Positions 21,397-29,837 of a stretch of DNA of 64,000 nucleotides are shown here, piece by piece. The stretch comes from Paenibacillus glucanolyticus NBRC 15330 (GTDB lineage Bacteria; Bacillota; Bacilli; Paenibacillales; Paenibacillaceae). The notes beneath the pieces were generated by a model that worked only from the letters and a program-made list of their open reading frames with translations, was not told the origin of the DNA and searched no databases. The DNA is taken from assembly GCF_004000885.1 (NCBI RefSeq), contig NZ_BIMC01000021.1, positions 1 to 64,000 of the forward strand, in the 5' to 3' direction. How positions within the stretch are numbered: position 1 is the stretch's first letter; every line of letters starts with the position of its first letter. The translations under genes and the position numbers were made by a program.

Positions 21397-22281
21397 TCAC
21401 TTCAAGTATAGATCAGGGTGCTGCTTCATATCCACCATAAACTGCTTCAGTCCTTCGCCCCAATTCGGTAAATCATCTATTTGGTTTAGGCGGATAGCCA
21501 GGTGATCCATTGTTGAATTGGCTGGACGCGGAGCGGGACGCGGAAACTCAGTCGTCGTGCATGGCTGCAGCTCAGCCATGATCTCTAGTCCCAATTGTTC
21601 TCGTGCTTCTTCAAAAATAGCCTTAGTGAATTCATACCATGTACAAGAGCCGCTGTTGGAGGCGTGGTATAAGCCGTATTTTTCGGTGGAAATTAAGTTT
21701 ACCAAGAACTGCGCCAGATCTACGGTGTAGGTGGGCGAACCTTTTTGGTCATTAACCACCTTCAGCTTAGGTTTTTCCTGACCTAGCCGGAGCATCGTTT
21801 TCACAAAGTTATTCCCGTGTAACCCAAATACCCAAGAGGTTCTTACGATAAACCACTTGGAACAGAAGTCCCGAATCATATCCTCACCTGCCAGTTTGGA
21901 GCGACCATAAATCGTTTGCGGGTCGGTGTCGTCGTACTCAACATAAGCCTTCTCACTAGTACCATTAAAAACATAATCCGTGCTGATATAGACTACGGCG
22001 GCACCTATCTTTTCGGCGGATACTGCGATATTTCGCGTACCTATCGCATTCACAAGATAAGCACCGTCTGTATCGGTTTCGGCTGCGTCTACAGCCGTAT
22101 ATGCTGCGCAATGAATGATGATATCCGGATTATGAGATGAAATAACCTGTTTGCATAGCTCCATATTCGTAATATCCAGTTCTGCTCTTCCACAGCCGAT
22201 AACCTGATACCCAGCTTCAGCAAGAACATGCGTTACATCCTGGCCCAACTGACCGTTGGCTCCGGTTACGAGTACCTTCAT
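21397..22281 (-). CDS. rfbD: dTDP-4-dehydrorhamnose reductase
   Basis: The last step of dTDP-L-rhamnose synthesis, NAD(P)H reduction of dTDP-4-dehydro-L-rhamnose. The 294-residue extended SDR has GANGQLG (NAD-binding, residues 7-13), the catalytic pattern STDYVFNGT with YGRSKLAGE, and a family C-terminus (RPANSTMDHLAI). It overlaps rfbB by ATGA, so the two are translationally coupled. It is the last of rfbA-rfbC-rfbB-rfbD (rmlACBD), the order reported for S-layer glycan loci. Confidence 0.95.
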   Translation of the reverse strand: MKVLVTGANGQLGQDVTHVLAEAGYQVIGCGRAELDITNMELCKQVISSHNPDIIIHCAAYTAVDAAETDTDGAYLVNAIGTRNIAVSAEKIGAAVVYISTDYVFNGTSEKAYVEYDDTDPQTIYGRSKLAGEDMIRDFCSKWFIVRTSWVFGLHGNNFVKTMLRLGQEKPKLKVVNDQKGSPTYTVDLAQFLVNLISTEKYGLYHASNSGSCTWYEFTKAIFEEAREQLGLEIMAELQPCTTTEFPRPAPRPANSTMDHLAIRLNQIDDLPNWGEGLKQFMVDMKQHPDLYLK

Positions 22282-23300
22282 TCAGCTTCACCCAACCGCT
22301 TCCCGTACTGCTGGGTCATATAATCCCGGTAAGCTCCAGACTGGATACGTGTCCACCAATCCTTATGGTTCAAATACCACTGAATCGTTTCCTTAATGCC
22401 TGTCTCGAAGTTATGCTTGGGCTTCCAGCCCAGCTCATTCATGATTTTTGTGGGATCAATGCCATAACGACGGTCATGGCCTGGGCGATCAGCAACATAA
22501 GTGATCAAGGATTCCGGCTTGCCGAGCTCTTCCAGAATCGTTTTGACGATATGCAGATTGGTCCGCTCGTTGTTCCCCCCGATATTATAAACCTCACCTA
22601 TTTTCCCCTGATGAATAACCAGGTCGATCGCACTGCAATGATCCTCGACATACAGCCAATCGCGGATGTTGAGGCCATCGCCATAGACTGGCAAAGATTC
22701 ATCATTTAGGGCACGAGAAATAATCAGAGGGATCAGCTTCTCAGGGAATTGATATGGACCATAATTATTCGAGCAACGGGTAATGTTAACCGGGAGACCA
22801 AAAGTCTCATGATAAGCCCTTACGAGCAGATCCCCGCCTGCTTTGCTAGCTGAGTAAGGACTGTTAGGAGCAAGTGGTGTCGTTTCAGAGAATAATCCCG
22901 TATCCCCGAGAGAACCGTATACTTCGTCAGTGGATACTTGAACAAACTTGGTCACGCCATATTTTTTGGCTGCATCCAGAAGAACCTGTGTGCCCATGAC
23001 ATTGGTGTTTACAAAGATCTCCGGTTCCAGGATGCTGCGATCCACGTGGGATTCTGCTGCGAAATTAACTACGACGTCAATGCCTTGTTGGAAAATCGCG
23101 TCTACTGCTGGTTTATCAGCGATATCTGCCTGTACGAATGAGTAGTTAGGATGGTGTTGAACGGATTTTAAATTTTCAAGGTTGCCCGCATACGTAAGAG
23201 CATCCATGTTGATGATCTGGTAATCGGGATACTGCTGAATCATATATAAAATAAAGTTACTGCCTATAAAACCGGCCCCGCCGGTAACAAGTAGTTTCAT
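22278..23300 (-). CDS. rfbB: dTDP-glucose 4,6-dehydratase
   Basis: Converts dTDP-D-glucose to dTDP-4-keto-6-deoxyglucose. The 340-residue extended SDR has GGAGFIGSNFI, NFAAESHVDRSI, STDEVYG, YSASKAGGD (catalytic Tyr-x3-Lys), NNYGPYQFPEKLIPL and RPGHDRRYGID, all diagnostic of RmlB. The ATG has AGGGGG upstream, 10 bp downstream of the rfbC stop. Confidence 0.97.
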   Translation of the reverse strand: MKLLVTGGAGFIGSNFILYMIQQYPDYQIINMDALTYAGNLENLKSVQHHPNYSFVQADIADKPAVDAIFQQGIDVVVNFAAESHVDRSILEPEIFVNTNVMGTQVLLDAAKKYGVTKFVQVSTDEVYGSLGDTGLFSETTPLAPNSPYSASKAGGDLLVRAYHETFGLPVNITRCSNNYGPYQFPEKLIPLIISRALNDESLPVYGDGLNIRDWLYVEDHCSAIDLVIHQGKIGEVYNIGGNNERTNLHIVKTILEELGKPESLITYVADRPGHDRRYGIDPTKIMNELGWKPKHNFETGIKETIQWYLNHKDWWTRIQSGAYRDYMTQQYGKRLGEAE

Positions 23301-23312
23301 CCAAACTGCCCC

Positions 23313-23861
23313 CTAGTCAAAATTCATCTCTGCGTCTTTCAGCAGCGGGTGCTGCTGGTCTTTATCCGATAAAATCGGATTTGATGTTGGCCAATCGATC
23401 CCCAAAGCCGGATCCTTCCATAGTATGCCGCGGTCATTTTCGGGGGAATAATATTCGTCCACTTTATAAAGCACTTGAGTGTTAGGAACGAGCGTACAGA
23501 AACCATGTGCGAACCCCTTTGGCACTAAAAGTTGTCGCTTGTTGTGTTCGCTTAATATAACGCCAACCCATTGCCCGAAAGTAGGAGAGCTTTTGCAAAT
23601 GTCTACGACTACATCATAAATAGCACCCGTTAACACACGAATGAGTTTCGTCTGAGCCTTGGGATTAAGTTGATAATGAAGGCCTCGTAACACGCCAGGT
23701 TCAGATGAAAGGGAGTGATTATCTTGAATGAAGTTATATCGAATACCGTGTTCTTGAAATAACCGTTCATTATAGCTTTCCATAAAAAAACCCCGGTTGT
23801 CTCCATGGCATTTTGGTTCAAGAACGATGGCTCCGTTTATTTGTAAAGGAGTTAACTTCAT
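23313..23861 (-). CDS. rfbC: dTDP-4-dehydrorhamnose 3,5-epimerase
   Basis: Double epimerisation at C3 and C5 of dTDP-4-keto-6-deoxyglucose. The 182-residue cupin has KCHGDNRGFF, the catalytic-His segment VLRGLHYQ, AQTKLIRVLTGAIYDVVVDI and PKGFAHGF. Length and motifs are complete. GGAGAAC lies ahead of the ATG, 18 bp after rfbA. Confidence 0.97.
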   Translation of the reverse strand: MKLTPLQINGAIVLEPKCHGDNRGFFMESYNERLFQEHGIRYNFIQDNHSLSSEPGVLRGLHYQLNPKAQTKLIRVLTGAIYDVVVDICKSSPTFGQWVGVILSEHNKRQLLVPKGFAHGFCTLVPNTQVLYKVDEYYSPENDRGILWKDPALGIDWPTSNPILSDKDQQHPLLKDAEMNFD

Positions 23862-23879
23862 AATACTTTGTTCTCCAAT

Positions 23880-24623
23880 CTATAATTTCAAATTTCCAAA
23901 TTCATCCCCAAAAACAATGTCTTTAGCAAACTCATTCGCTCGCGCTAATGAAGCATGGGTCCCGGCATCCGTCCACCACCCCTGAAGAATGTCAAATGAG
24001 AGCTCTCCATTAGCAATATATGCGTTATTTACATCCGTGATTTCCAGTTCTCCACGGGCTGAGGGTTTCAATGTTTTTACAATATCAAACACTTTGTTAT
24101 CATACATATAGATACCAGTTACTGCGTAATCACTCTTAGGTTCTTGAGGCTTTTCCTCGATTGAAACAATCTGCTTCTCTTTGATCTCAGGCACCCCAAA
24201 TCGTTTAGGATCGGGCACATGCTGAATAAGAATCTTAGCTCCATCTTTCTGTTGACGAAAATTATTCACGAATGGGGAAAGATCATCTTCGAACACATTA
24301 TCACCAAGAATAACCACCATTTGATCAATTCCAACAAAAGTTTCAGCTAAATTTAGAGCCTGAGCAATACCACCGGCTTCATCCTGAACTTTGTAGGTAA
24401 AGCTAACTCCCATATCTCTTCCACTTCCAAGTAAATTGACCACATCACCCATATGTTCCTTGCCTGTAACGATAAGAATATCATGAATATCCGATTGTTT
24501 CAGTTTTTGTACAGCATGAAAAATCATAGGATATTTACCTACCGGTAAGAGATGCTTATTTGTTACTTTTGTTAATGGATAAAGGCGTGACCCAGTGCCG
24601 CCTGCCAAGATGATACCCTTCAT
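23880..24623 (-). CDS. rfbA: Glucose-1-phosphate thymidylyltransferase, short type
   Basis: Makes dTDP-glucose from dTTP and glucose-1-phosphate. At 247 residues it is the short form seen in Bacillales, with the nucleotidyltransferase signature LAGGTGSRLYPLT, KHLLPVGKYPM, LGDNVFEDD and IEEKPQEPKSDYAVTGIY. The ATG is preceded by AGGAGG. It is the first rml gene. The surrounding GC is clearly higher than that of the genes upstream from 24.7 kb. Confidence 0.95.
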   Translation of the reverse strand: MKGIILAGGTGSRLYPLTKVTNKHLLPVGKYPMIFHAVQKLKQSDIHDILIVTGKEHMGDVVNLLGSGRDMGVSFTYKVQDEAGGIAQALNLAETFVGIDQMVVILGDNVFEDDLSPFVNNFRQQKDGAKILIQHVPDPKRFGVPEIKEKQIVSIEEKPQEPKSDYAVTGIYMYDNKVFDIVKTLKPSARGELEITDVNNAYIANGELSFDILQGWWTDAGTHASLARANEFAKDIVFGDEFGNLKL

Positions 24624-24689
24624 TAAAATTCCTCCTAAGAATTCTTAAATAAAAGCAGTTGAATTTCAGTTCATACTTTATCTCTTCCA

Positions 24690-25655
24690 TCAAACGTGGA
24701 AATGATTTGATTTATTATTTTCTGTACTCTCTTTTACTAAATAGATTGGACGCCTCTTAGTTTCCATATATGTCTTAGAAAGGTATTGCCCTACAATACC
24801 CATGCAGAAAAGTTGTATTCCACCAATAAAAAAAATGATACAAACTAGTGATGGATAACCTGCAACTGGATCACCAAATAGAAGCGTTTTTGTGACTATC
24901 ACTAAAATCATAATAAAAGAAACTAGACAAAAAGCAAACCCTACTATCGAGGAAATTGCTAGAGGGGTTGTTGTGAAGGCAACAACTCCTTCTAATGCAT
25001 AAATAAAAAGCTTCCAAAATGACCATTTAGTTTGTCCGGCAGCACGTTCAACATTTTCATATTCTAACCATTTTGTTTTATATCCTACCCATGAAAAGAT
25101 CCCTTTTGAAAATCTGTTGTATTCTGCCATTTCCAATATAGAGTCTACCATTTGTCTTGTCATAAGCCTATAGTCTCTTGCACCATCAACAATTTCTATT
25201 TTAGATATTTTATTAATGATTTTATAGAAGGTTTGTGCAAAAAAGGATCTTAATTTCGGTTCTCCTAATCTAGTACTCCTTCTAGTTGCTACGCAATCAA
25301 AACCCTCATGTGTAATGCCCTCATACATCTCGATTAAAAGTGACGGAGGATCTTGTAAATCAACATCCATAATTGCTATAAGACCATCCTTTGAATAAAA
25401 TGCATTTTCAAGTCCTGCATAAATAGCAGCTTCTTTTCCGAAATTCCTTGAAAAGGATATATATCGTACTCTATGATCACTAATACTCAATGATTTTAAA
25501 ATATTAATTGTATTATCTTTAGAACCGTCATCAATGAATAAAAATTCGAATTCGTGTTCATACATTATTTCCGCAATTTTTGATATTTCATCATAAAACA
25601 GCGGTAGTGATTCTTGTTCATTATAACAAGGAACAATAATCGATATTAAGCTCAT
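24690..25655 (-). CDS. GtrB-like polyprenyl-phosphate glycosyltransferase
   Basis: A 321-residue GT2 of the dolichol-phosphate-mannose-synthase/GtrB type. The catalytic part (SIIVPCYNEQESLPLFY, IDDGSKDNT, FSRNFGKEAA, AIMDVDLQDPP, GARDYRLM) is followed by two C-terminal membrane helices (about 230-260 and 270-295). Such enzymes move a hexose from a nucleotide sugar to undecaprenyl phosphate on the cytoplasmic face. It overlaps the gtrA-like gene by 4 bp (ATGA). Together they imply lipid-linked side-sugar addition. Confidence 0.88.
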   Translation of the reverse strand: MSLISIIVPCYNEQESLPLFYDEISKIAEIMYEHEFEFLFIDDGSKDNTINILKSLSISDHRVRYISFSRNFGKEAAIYAGLENAFYSKDGLIAIMDVDLQDPPSLLIEMYEGITHEGFDCVATRRSTRLGEPKLRSFFAQTFYKIINKISKIEIVDGARDYRLMTRQMVDSILEMAEYNRFSKGIFSWVGYKTKWLEYENVERAAGQTKWSFWKLFIYALEGVVAFTTTPLAISSIVGFAFCLVSFIMILVIVTKTLLFGDPVAGYPSLVCIIFFIGGIQLFCMGIVGQYLSKTYMETKRRPIYLVKESTENNKSNHFHV

Positions 25656-26062
25656 TTTTTGTCATTTCTCCTCATGTTAAAAACAATTAGTTTACTAAAA
25701 ATATAATTAAACATAATGACAACCAAATTTATGATTACTTTCGATGTAAAGTTATCTGAATTAAAAAAATCAATAAACACAAACATTAATGCCATATCAA
25801 GGACACCTGATAACAATCTACTTATGATAAAAAAGGTAAATTCTCTAGTGACAGAAGCATTACTTTTAAAGACATATAATCTATTAGAAACATAAGCAAA
25901 AAGGACAGATACTATCCAAGCTAAAGCATTACTTATTAAATAATCAATATAAAGATGTAACATATAATATGTAGCAATATTTATAATTGTCGTTAAGACA
26001 CCAATTATAAGGTACATAATTATTTCTTTATATTTTACAAATAAAGAAATTAACCAAGACAT
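25652..26062 (-). CDS. GtrA-like small membrane flippase
   Basis: A 136-residue GtrA-family protein with four predicted helices (about 15-35, 40-60, 78-98, 105-125), including the family-typical YLIIGVLTTIINIATYY start and VIINLVVIMFNYIFSKLIVF end. GtrA-type proteins are thought to flip undecaprenyl-phosphate-hexose across the membrane. GAGAGG lies 12 bp from the ATG. It is coupled to the GtrB-like gene by a 4-bp overlap. Confidence 0.85.
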   Translation of the reverse strand: MSWLISLFVKYKEIIMYLIIGVLTTIINIATYYMLHLYIDYLISNALAWIVSVLFAYVSNRLYVFKSNASVTREFTFFIISRLLSGVLDMALMFVFIDFFNSDNFTSKVIINLVVIMFNYIFSKLIVFNMRRNDKK

Positions 26063-26371
26063 TATAGAATTATTCCTCTCAACAAATATACATTTACTTC
26101 ACTCTGTCATGCATGATAGCTCCTAGTTTGTTTACCCCTATTATTATTTATTTCGGCGTTATTTCAGCGAGGTAATCTCCACTAAAAATCATATTGAATT
26201 TTTATTTTGTTTTCAGTCATCAATAATATCACTTCTTATTTATTGTAGCTTCAAAATTATAAATAATTATGTATTTGAAATTTCAGATTCCTTGAATATA
26301 TCCAGCACTTAATAATTATGATATAATTTGAAATTTTTATTTCGATATTATAAAGCACCGTTCTGGCCATA
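26063..26371. other. AT-rich intergenic stretch in the glycan locus
   Basis: About 309 bp, very AT-rich, between the DUF6056-like gene and the gtrA-like gene. No ORF with a ribosome binding site, and no clear hairpin with a T run. It may hold a promoter for gtrA-gtrB. Confidence 0.4.
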
Positions 26372-27751
26372 TTAGTTTTTTTGAAAATACACTATATTTT
26401 CTAGATGATAGTATCCAAAATACTGGTTATTACCCATAATATAATCTTCTCTTGTATTTAGGATTCTAGATGTTTGAGTTTTATATGGCTCTACTTTTAC
26501 CAATTCGGATTTTTCAGACAAATATAGAATTTGTGATTCTCGATAAATAGCCTCTCTATTAAATTCATAATAAGCAGTATAGATTTGATATCCTTTATAT
26601 ATAGAGATACAAATCAATACACTTAGAATAAACAAGTCATAAATTTTCTTTAAGCTTATTGATAAGTCTTTATATATTGTAGAAAGTATGTTAGTACTTG
26701 CTATAATAATGGTAGTAATGGGTAACAAGAAAGCTCTCTTCTCAACATACGGTACCATTACAAGTACTATAACAGAGGCAAAGGATAGTAATACAATTAA
26801 CAACAGTAAATATATATTTTTATGTGATATGTTTTGTCCTTTTAGGGATTTAACTTTAGACCAAATAAAATATAACACTAACAATAATGAAAAAAATATT
26901 AGAATATTAAAGTTTGTATCAACAAAACTAATTATAGTTTTTTGAAATCGAATAAAATACGTACTAAAATTAATTTCAGTTATACCATAAGCCTTTTTAT
27001 AATATTCCGACCTAATTCTTGTGGAGGGTGAGATTAGTAAATATATAATACCTAGCAAATATAAAGCTGAGCTTATATACATCCATAAATATATCTTTTG
27101 TTTTTTTAATTTTTTCACAAGAAAAACGATAAAAATAAAACCAACAAAGGCAACTATAGTGTTTTCATTGGTCATACCACTCAAGAAACTTATTATATAA
27201 TAGAGAATTAATAATTTTGGGCAATTGGTGAAAACATTTTCATTTTGCGCAAGCATTCTTCTAAAGGGATAACCAAATAAAAGCAATATAACAAGACTCC
27301 ACAGATAATTTGCAGATCCCGTTTCCCAAAAAAATATTTCACCAAGTGCAGGCATGAACAAAACAACTAAAACAAATATTACTAGAATCGAGAAAGTATC
27401 TTGTTTATTTTTCAGGATTAATTTTCTATTAAACGCATATAGAAAAATCAAGTATCCATAAATCATCGTTAATATACTGTTACAAATATTAAATATATCT
27501 TTGTTAAAGGTCAGAAACACAATAGCCAATTGCTCACCAATTCTAGCATTCCAAGTTGTGGATTGAATATAAACCCTATCCACTATCCAATGAATAGAGT
27601 TTAAAAAAGAGAAGTTCTCTTTAGAATAAAATGACGGTGATAATGCAAAATCCTCACCAATCATCGGAGTATTATAGTTTATAACAAGCAAGAAAACAAA
27701 TATTGCCAATGCAATAAAAACAGGAAACATTTTTTTTGTTTTATTTAGCAT
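26372..27751 (-). CDS. Polytopic membrane protein, DUF6056-like, probable sugar transferase partner of GtrA/GtrB
   Basis: A 459-residue protein with about 11 predicted helices and a short basic N-terminus. Motifs typical of DUF6056-type proteins are visible: WNARIGEQ in the first periplasmic loop, FFWETGSANYLWSL near the middle and GMTNENT later. Such proteins accompany GtrA/GtrB and may be GT-C enzymes using a polyprenyl-phosphate sugar donor outside the membrane; this role is inferred. The ATG has GGGGGCAC upstream, 42 bp after the epimerase stop. Base composition is strongly AT-rich. Confidence 0.65.
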   Translation of the reverse strand: MLNKTKKMFPVFIALAIFVFLLVINYNTPMIGEDFALSPSFYSKENFSFLNSIHWIVDRVYIQSTTWNARIGEQLAIVFLTFNKDIFNICNSILTMIYGYLIFLYAFNRKLILKNKQDTFSILVIFVLVVLFMPALGEIFFWETGSANYLWSLVILLLFGYPFRRMLAQNENVFTNCPKLLILYYIISFLSGMTNENTIVAFVGFIFIVFLVKKLKKQKIYLWMYISSALYLLGIIYLLISPSTRIRSEYYKKAYGITEINFSTYFIRFQKTIISFVDTNFNILIFFSLLLVLYFIWSKVKSLKGQNISHKNIYLLLLIVLLSFASVIVLVMVPYVEKRAFLLPITTIIIASTNILSTIYKDLSISLKKIYDLFILSVLICISIYKGYQIYTAYYEFNREAIYRESQILYLSEKSELVKVEPYKTQTSRILNTREDYIMGNNQYFGYYHLENIVYFQKN

Positions 27752-27793
27752 AAAGTGCCCCCTACTCCCTAAAGCTCAAATGAATTGTTGATA

Positions 27794-28702
27794 TTATTTA
27801 TGAATTTTAATATATACATCTAATCCTTTATCTAGTTGATATCTCGGTTGATACTTCAGTTCTGCTTTAGCTTTTTCAATTGATAAAACATTTTGTTGAA
27901 CATCTATTCTCCTTGCATCTTTATACTCAATGATTGCTTTCTTGCCTAATTTATTCTCGATTGAGGATACTAATTCTATTAGTGAAGTTCCCTGACCAGT
28001 TCCTATATTAAAGACCTCTTCCTTTCCTGTGTAGCCTATTGTCCTAATAAAAGCATCAATTACATCGTCTATATAAACATAGTCCCTTACTGTATCTCCT
28101 GACCCATAGATAGTAATTGGTTCACCTCTTTTTATCTTATTCATCAAAATAGTTACTGCCCCCACACTTTTATCTTCTCTTTGTTTTAAACCGTAAGGGT
28201 TTGAAATTCTTAATATAACATTGTCCATATTGTGAAGCTTATTGTACATTATCAAAACTTTTTCGATAGTTAGTTTAATAACGCCATAGTTATTAATAGG
28301 TTCGGTTTTATGTTCTTCATCAATAGGGATATACCGGCTTTGGCCGTATACTGTCCCACCAGAAGATGAATAAACTATTCTGTTGATCCCTTTCTTTCTT
28401 GAAATTTCAATTAATTTCAATGTTTGTATTAAGTCCACCTGATAAGCTTCTAAATAATCCAATTGTGATTCAGCAGGACTCGTTGAACTAATTAAATGAA
28501 TAACAGTATCTATATTTTCAAGCGAGTTTTCTAAATCCGAGTCATTTCTAAAGTCACCAATAATATATCTCACATTTTTGATATCTCCTATTTCTTTTGC
28601 AAAAACCGATATCTCAAAATCATTTGACAAAGCTAGACTCTTTGTAAGGTTATACCCTATAAAACCGTTGCCCCCAAAAATTAAACATCTGGTTCTTCTC
28701 AA
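27794..28702 (-). CDS. NAD-dependent nucleotide-sugar epimerase/dehydratase
   Basis: A 302-residue extended SDR. The glycine-rich FGGNGFIGYNL lies at the start, followed by SSSGGTVYG, the catalytic Tyr-x3-Lys (NNYGVIKLTIEK), RISNPYG, GSGDTVRDYVYIDDV and FNIGTGQGTS. It looks like a GalE-type UDP-hexose 4-epimerase relative; exact substrate unknown. I chose TTG at 28702, which places the Rossmann motif near the N-terminus and has GGGGG about 10 bp upstream. A GTG at 28750 would add 16 residues but has no ribosome binding site. The 1.1-kb region before it has no gene I can support. Confidence 0.8.
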   Translation of the reverse strand: MRRTRCLIFGGNGFIGYNLTKSLALSNDFEISVFAKEIGDIKNVRYIIGDFRNDSDLENSLENIDTVIHLISSTSPAESQLDYLEAYQVDLIQTLKLIEISRKKGINRIVYSSSGGTVYGQSRYIPIDEEHKTEPINNYGVIKLTIEKVLIMYNKLHNMDNVILRISNPYGLKQREDKSVGAVTILMNKIKRGEPITIYGSGDTVRDYVYIDDVIDAFIRTIGYTGKEEVFNIGTGQGTSLIELVSSIENKLGKKAIIEYKDARRIDVQQNVLSIEKAKAELKYQPRYQLDKGLDVYIKIHK

Positions 28703-29837
28703 TAAATTCAAACCCCCACTATTAATTAAATGTTTCCCTTGCTTTCTCACTCGTTCTGAGATTTTCGAACGTCATCATTCCCAGAGAAGGTGAAGTTATC
28801 AAATTGACATCGATGAGCCGGTGACTGGATAGAGGAACGGATACTTCTCCCCATTAGTAGAGAATCTATAAGTGTAATTGGATATCATATACACCCTTCG
28901 CTACTTCGTACTTCATTTATCGTTGGTTTATTTTAAGTTCCCTGTAAGTATTATAAAAATATAAATGGGCCTACTATCTGTAACTAGGCCTCGTAACGGG
29001 CTAGAACTTCGTTTGCATGGAGCCATATGCAATTAGCGCTCACTGTATATAGTATAGAAATCATTTTAAACTTCGCTTCATAATATAAACTAAGCGTTAC
29101 AACACTACTTGCCACACAGCTCGAAACCAGTTAAAACGCGAAGCTTGTTGGTTACTCTTTTCTTATCAGAGTTGCCCTAGACAGTGCGCCGAAACAGTCA
29201 GTTGGTCCTAACCACCCTGGCCCCCGACCTGGCAGAGCAAAAGGATGGTCAGTATCCTCTTGTCAAGGAAATTTGAGCTACACTAGCTCAAATTCCGTCA
29301 CAATGATGTTGAACATTTCCAAAAGTATCCTAAGCTTAATTTTCAGTAATCCATTCAGTGAACCAACCCGATGAAAGTTATCACTGGATTCCAAGCACTT
29401 CGCAGCTCGTTTGGATTCACTAGCACGCTTTAAATCTTCCTTTCAATTAATCACCACTTCGCTGATACCTATTTAGCACAATCTCCTTTAGGGGTGGGAA
29501 CATACATAGCCTAATCAGCCAAACTTTATCTTCAAGTCTAAAATTCATACTCCAAATAGATCGTTCAAACCATTTCTGTATCACGCGTTGGATTAGCCCG
29601 GGTTCACAATACCTTCTAGCGAAGATTCATCAGGATTTGAATGTCGGCACGTTAATCATAATTTCAGCTCACTGCATCCCTTACACCACTATTTTCTCGG
29701 CTGTAGTCGTTCTTAGATAACGAGATCCCCTAAAACTCTTGACTTTTTTTACATAATAAGTAGTTACAAGGAAGATTCTAACATCTATTCGATCCAGAAA
29801 TTTCGCCATTGGCCATTTATAAATCATTATAGAATTT
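28703..29837. other. 1.1-kb region without a supported gene inside the glycan locus
   Basis: No ORF with a ribosome binding site or recognisable product on either strand, yet the base composition is mixed and often more GC-rich than its AT-rich neighbours. Hairpins are abundant: 29270-29294 (11-bp perfect stem, loop CAC), 29013-29032 (TTGCAT/ATGCAA), 29348-29390 (two 5-bp stems) and two mutually exclusive pairings around 28968-29004. The string CTTCGC or its complement recurs across the region. It may be a large RNA, a long regulated leader for the epimerase, or decayed genes. Confidence 0.4.

Noticed and set aside
28810-28850. GAGCCG...CGG near 28810 considered as group II intron domain V
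   Set aside because: No AGC triad, tetraloop or adjacent reverse transcriptase is visible.
29681-29827. 48-codon minus-strand ORF just after the large enzyme gene
   Set aside because: No ribosome binding site; it begins inside the 1.1-kb non-coding stretch and ends quickly. It could be a remnant, but I cannot support it.
28703-29837. Remnant of a transposase
   Set aside because: Translations of the region in the frames I checked showed no DDE, HTH or reverse-transcriptase motifs, and no terminal inverted repeats or target duplications were seen.
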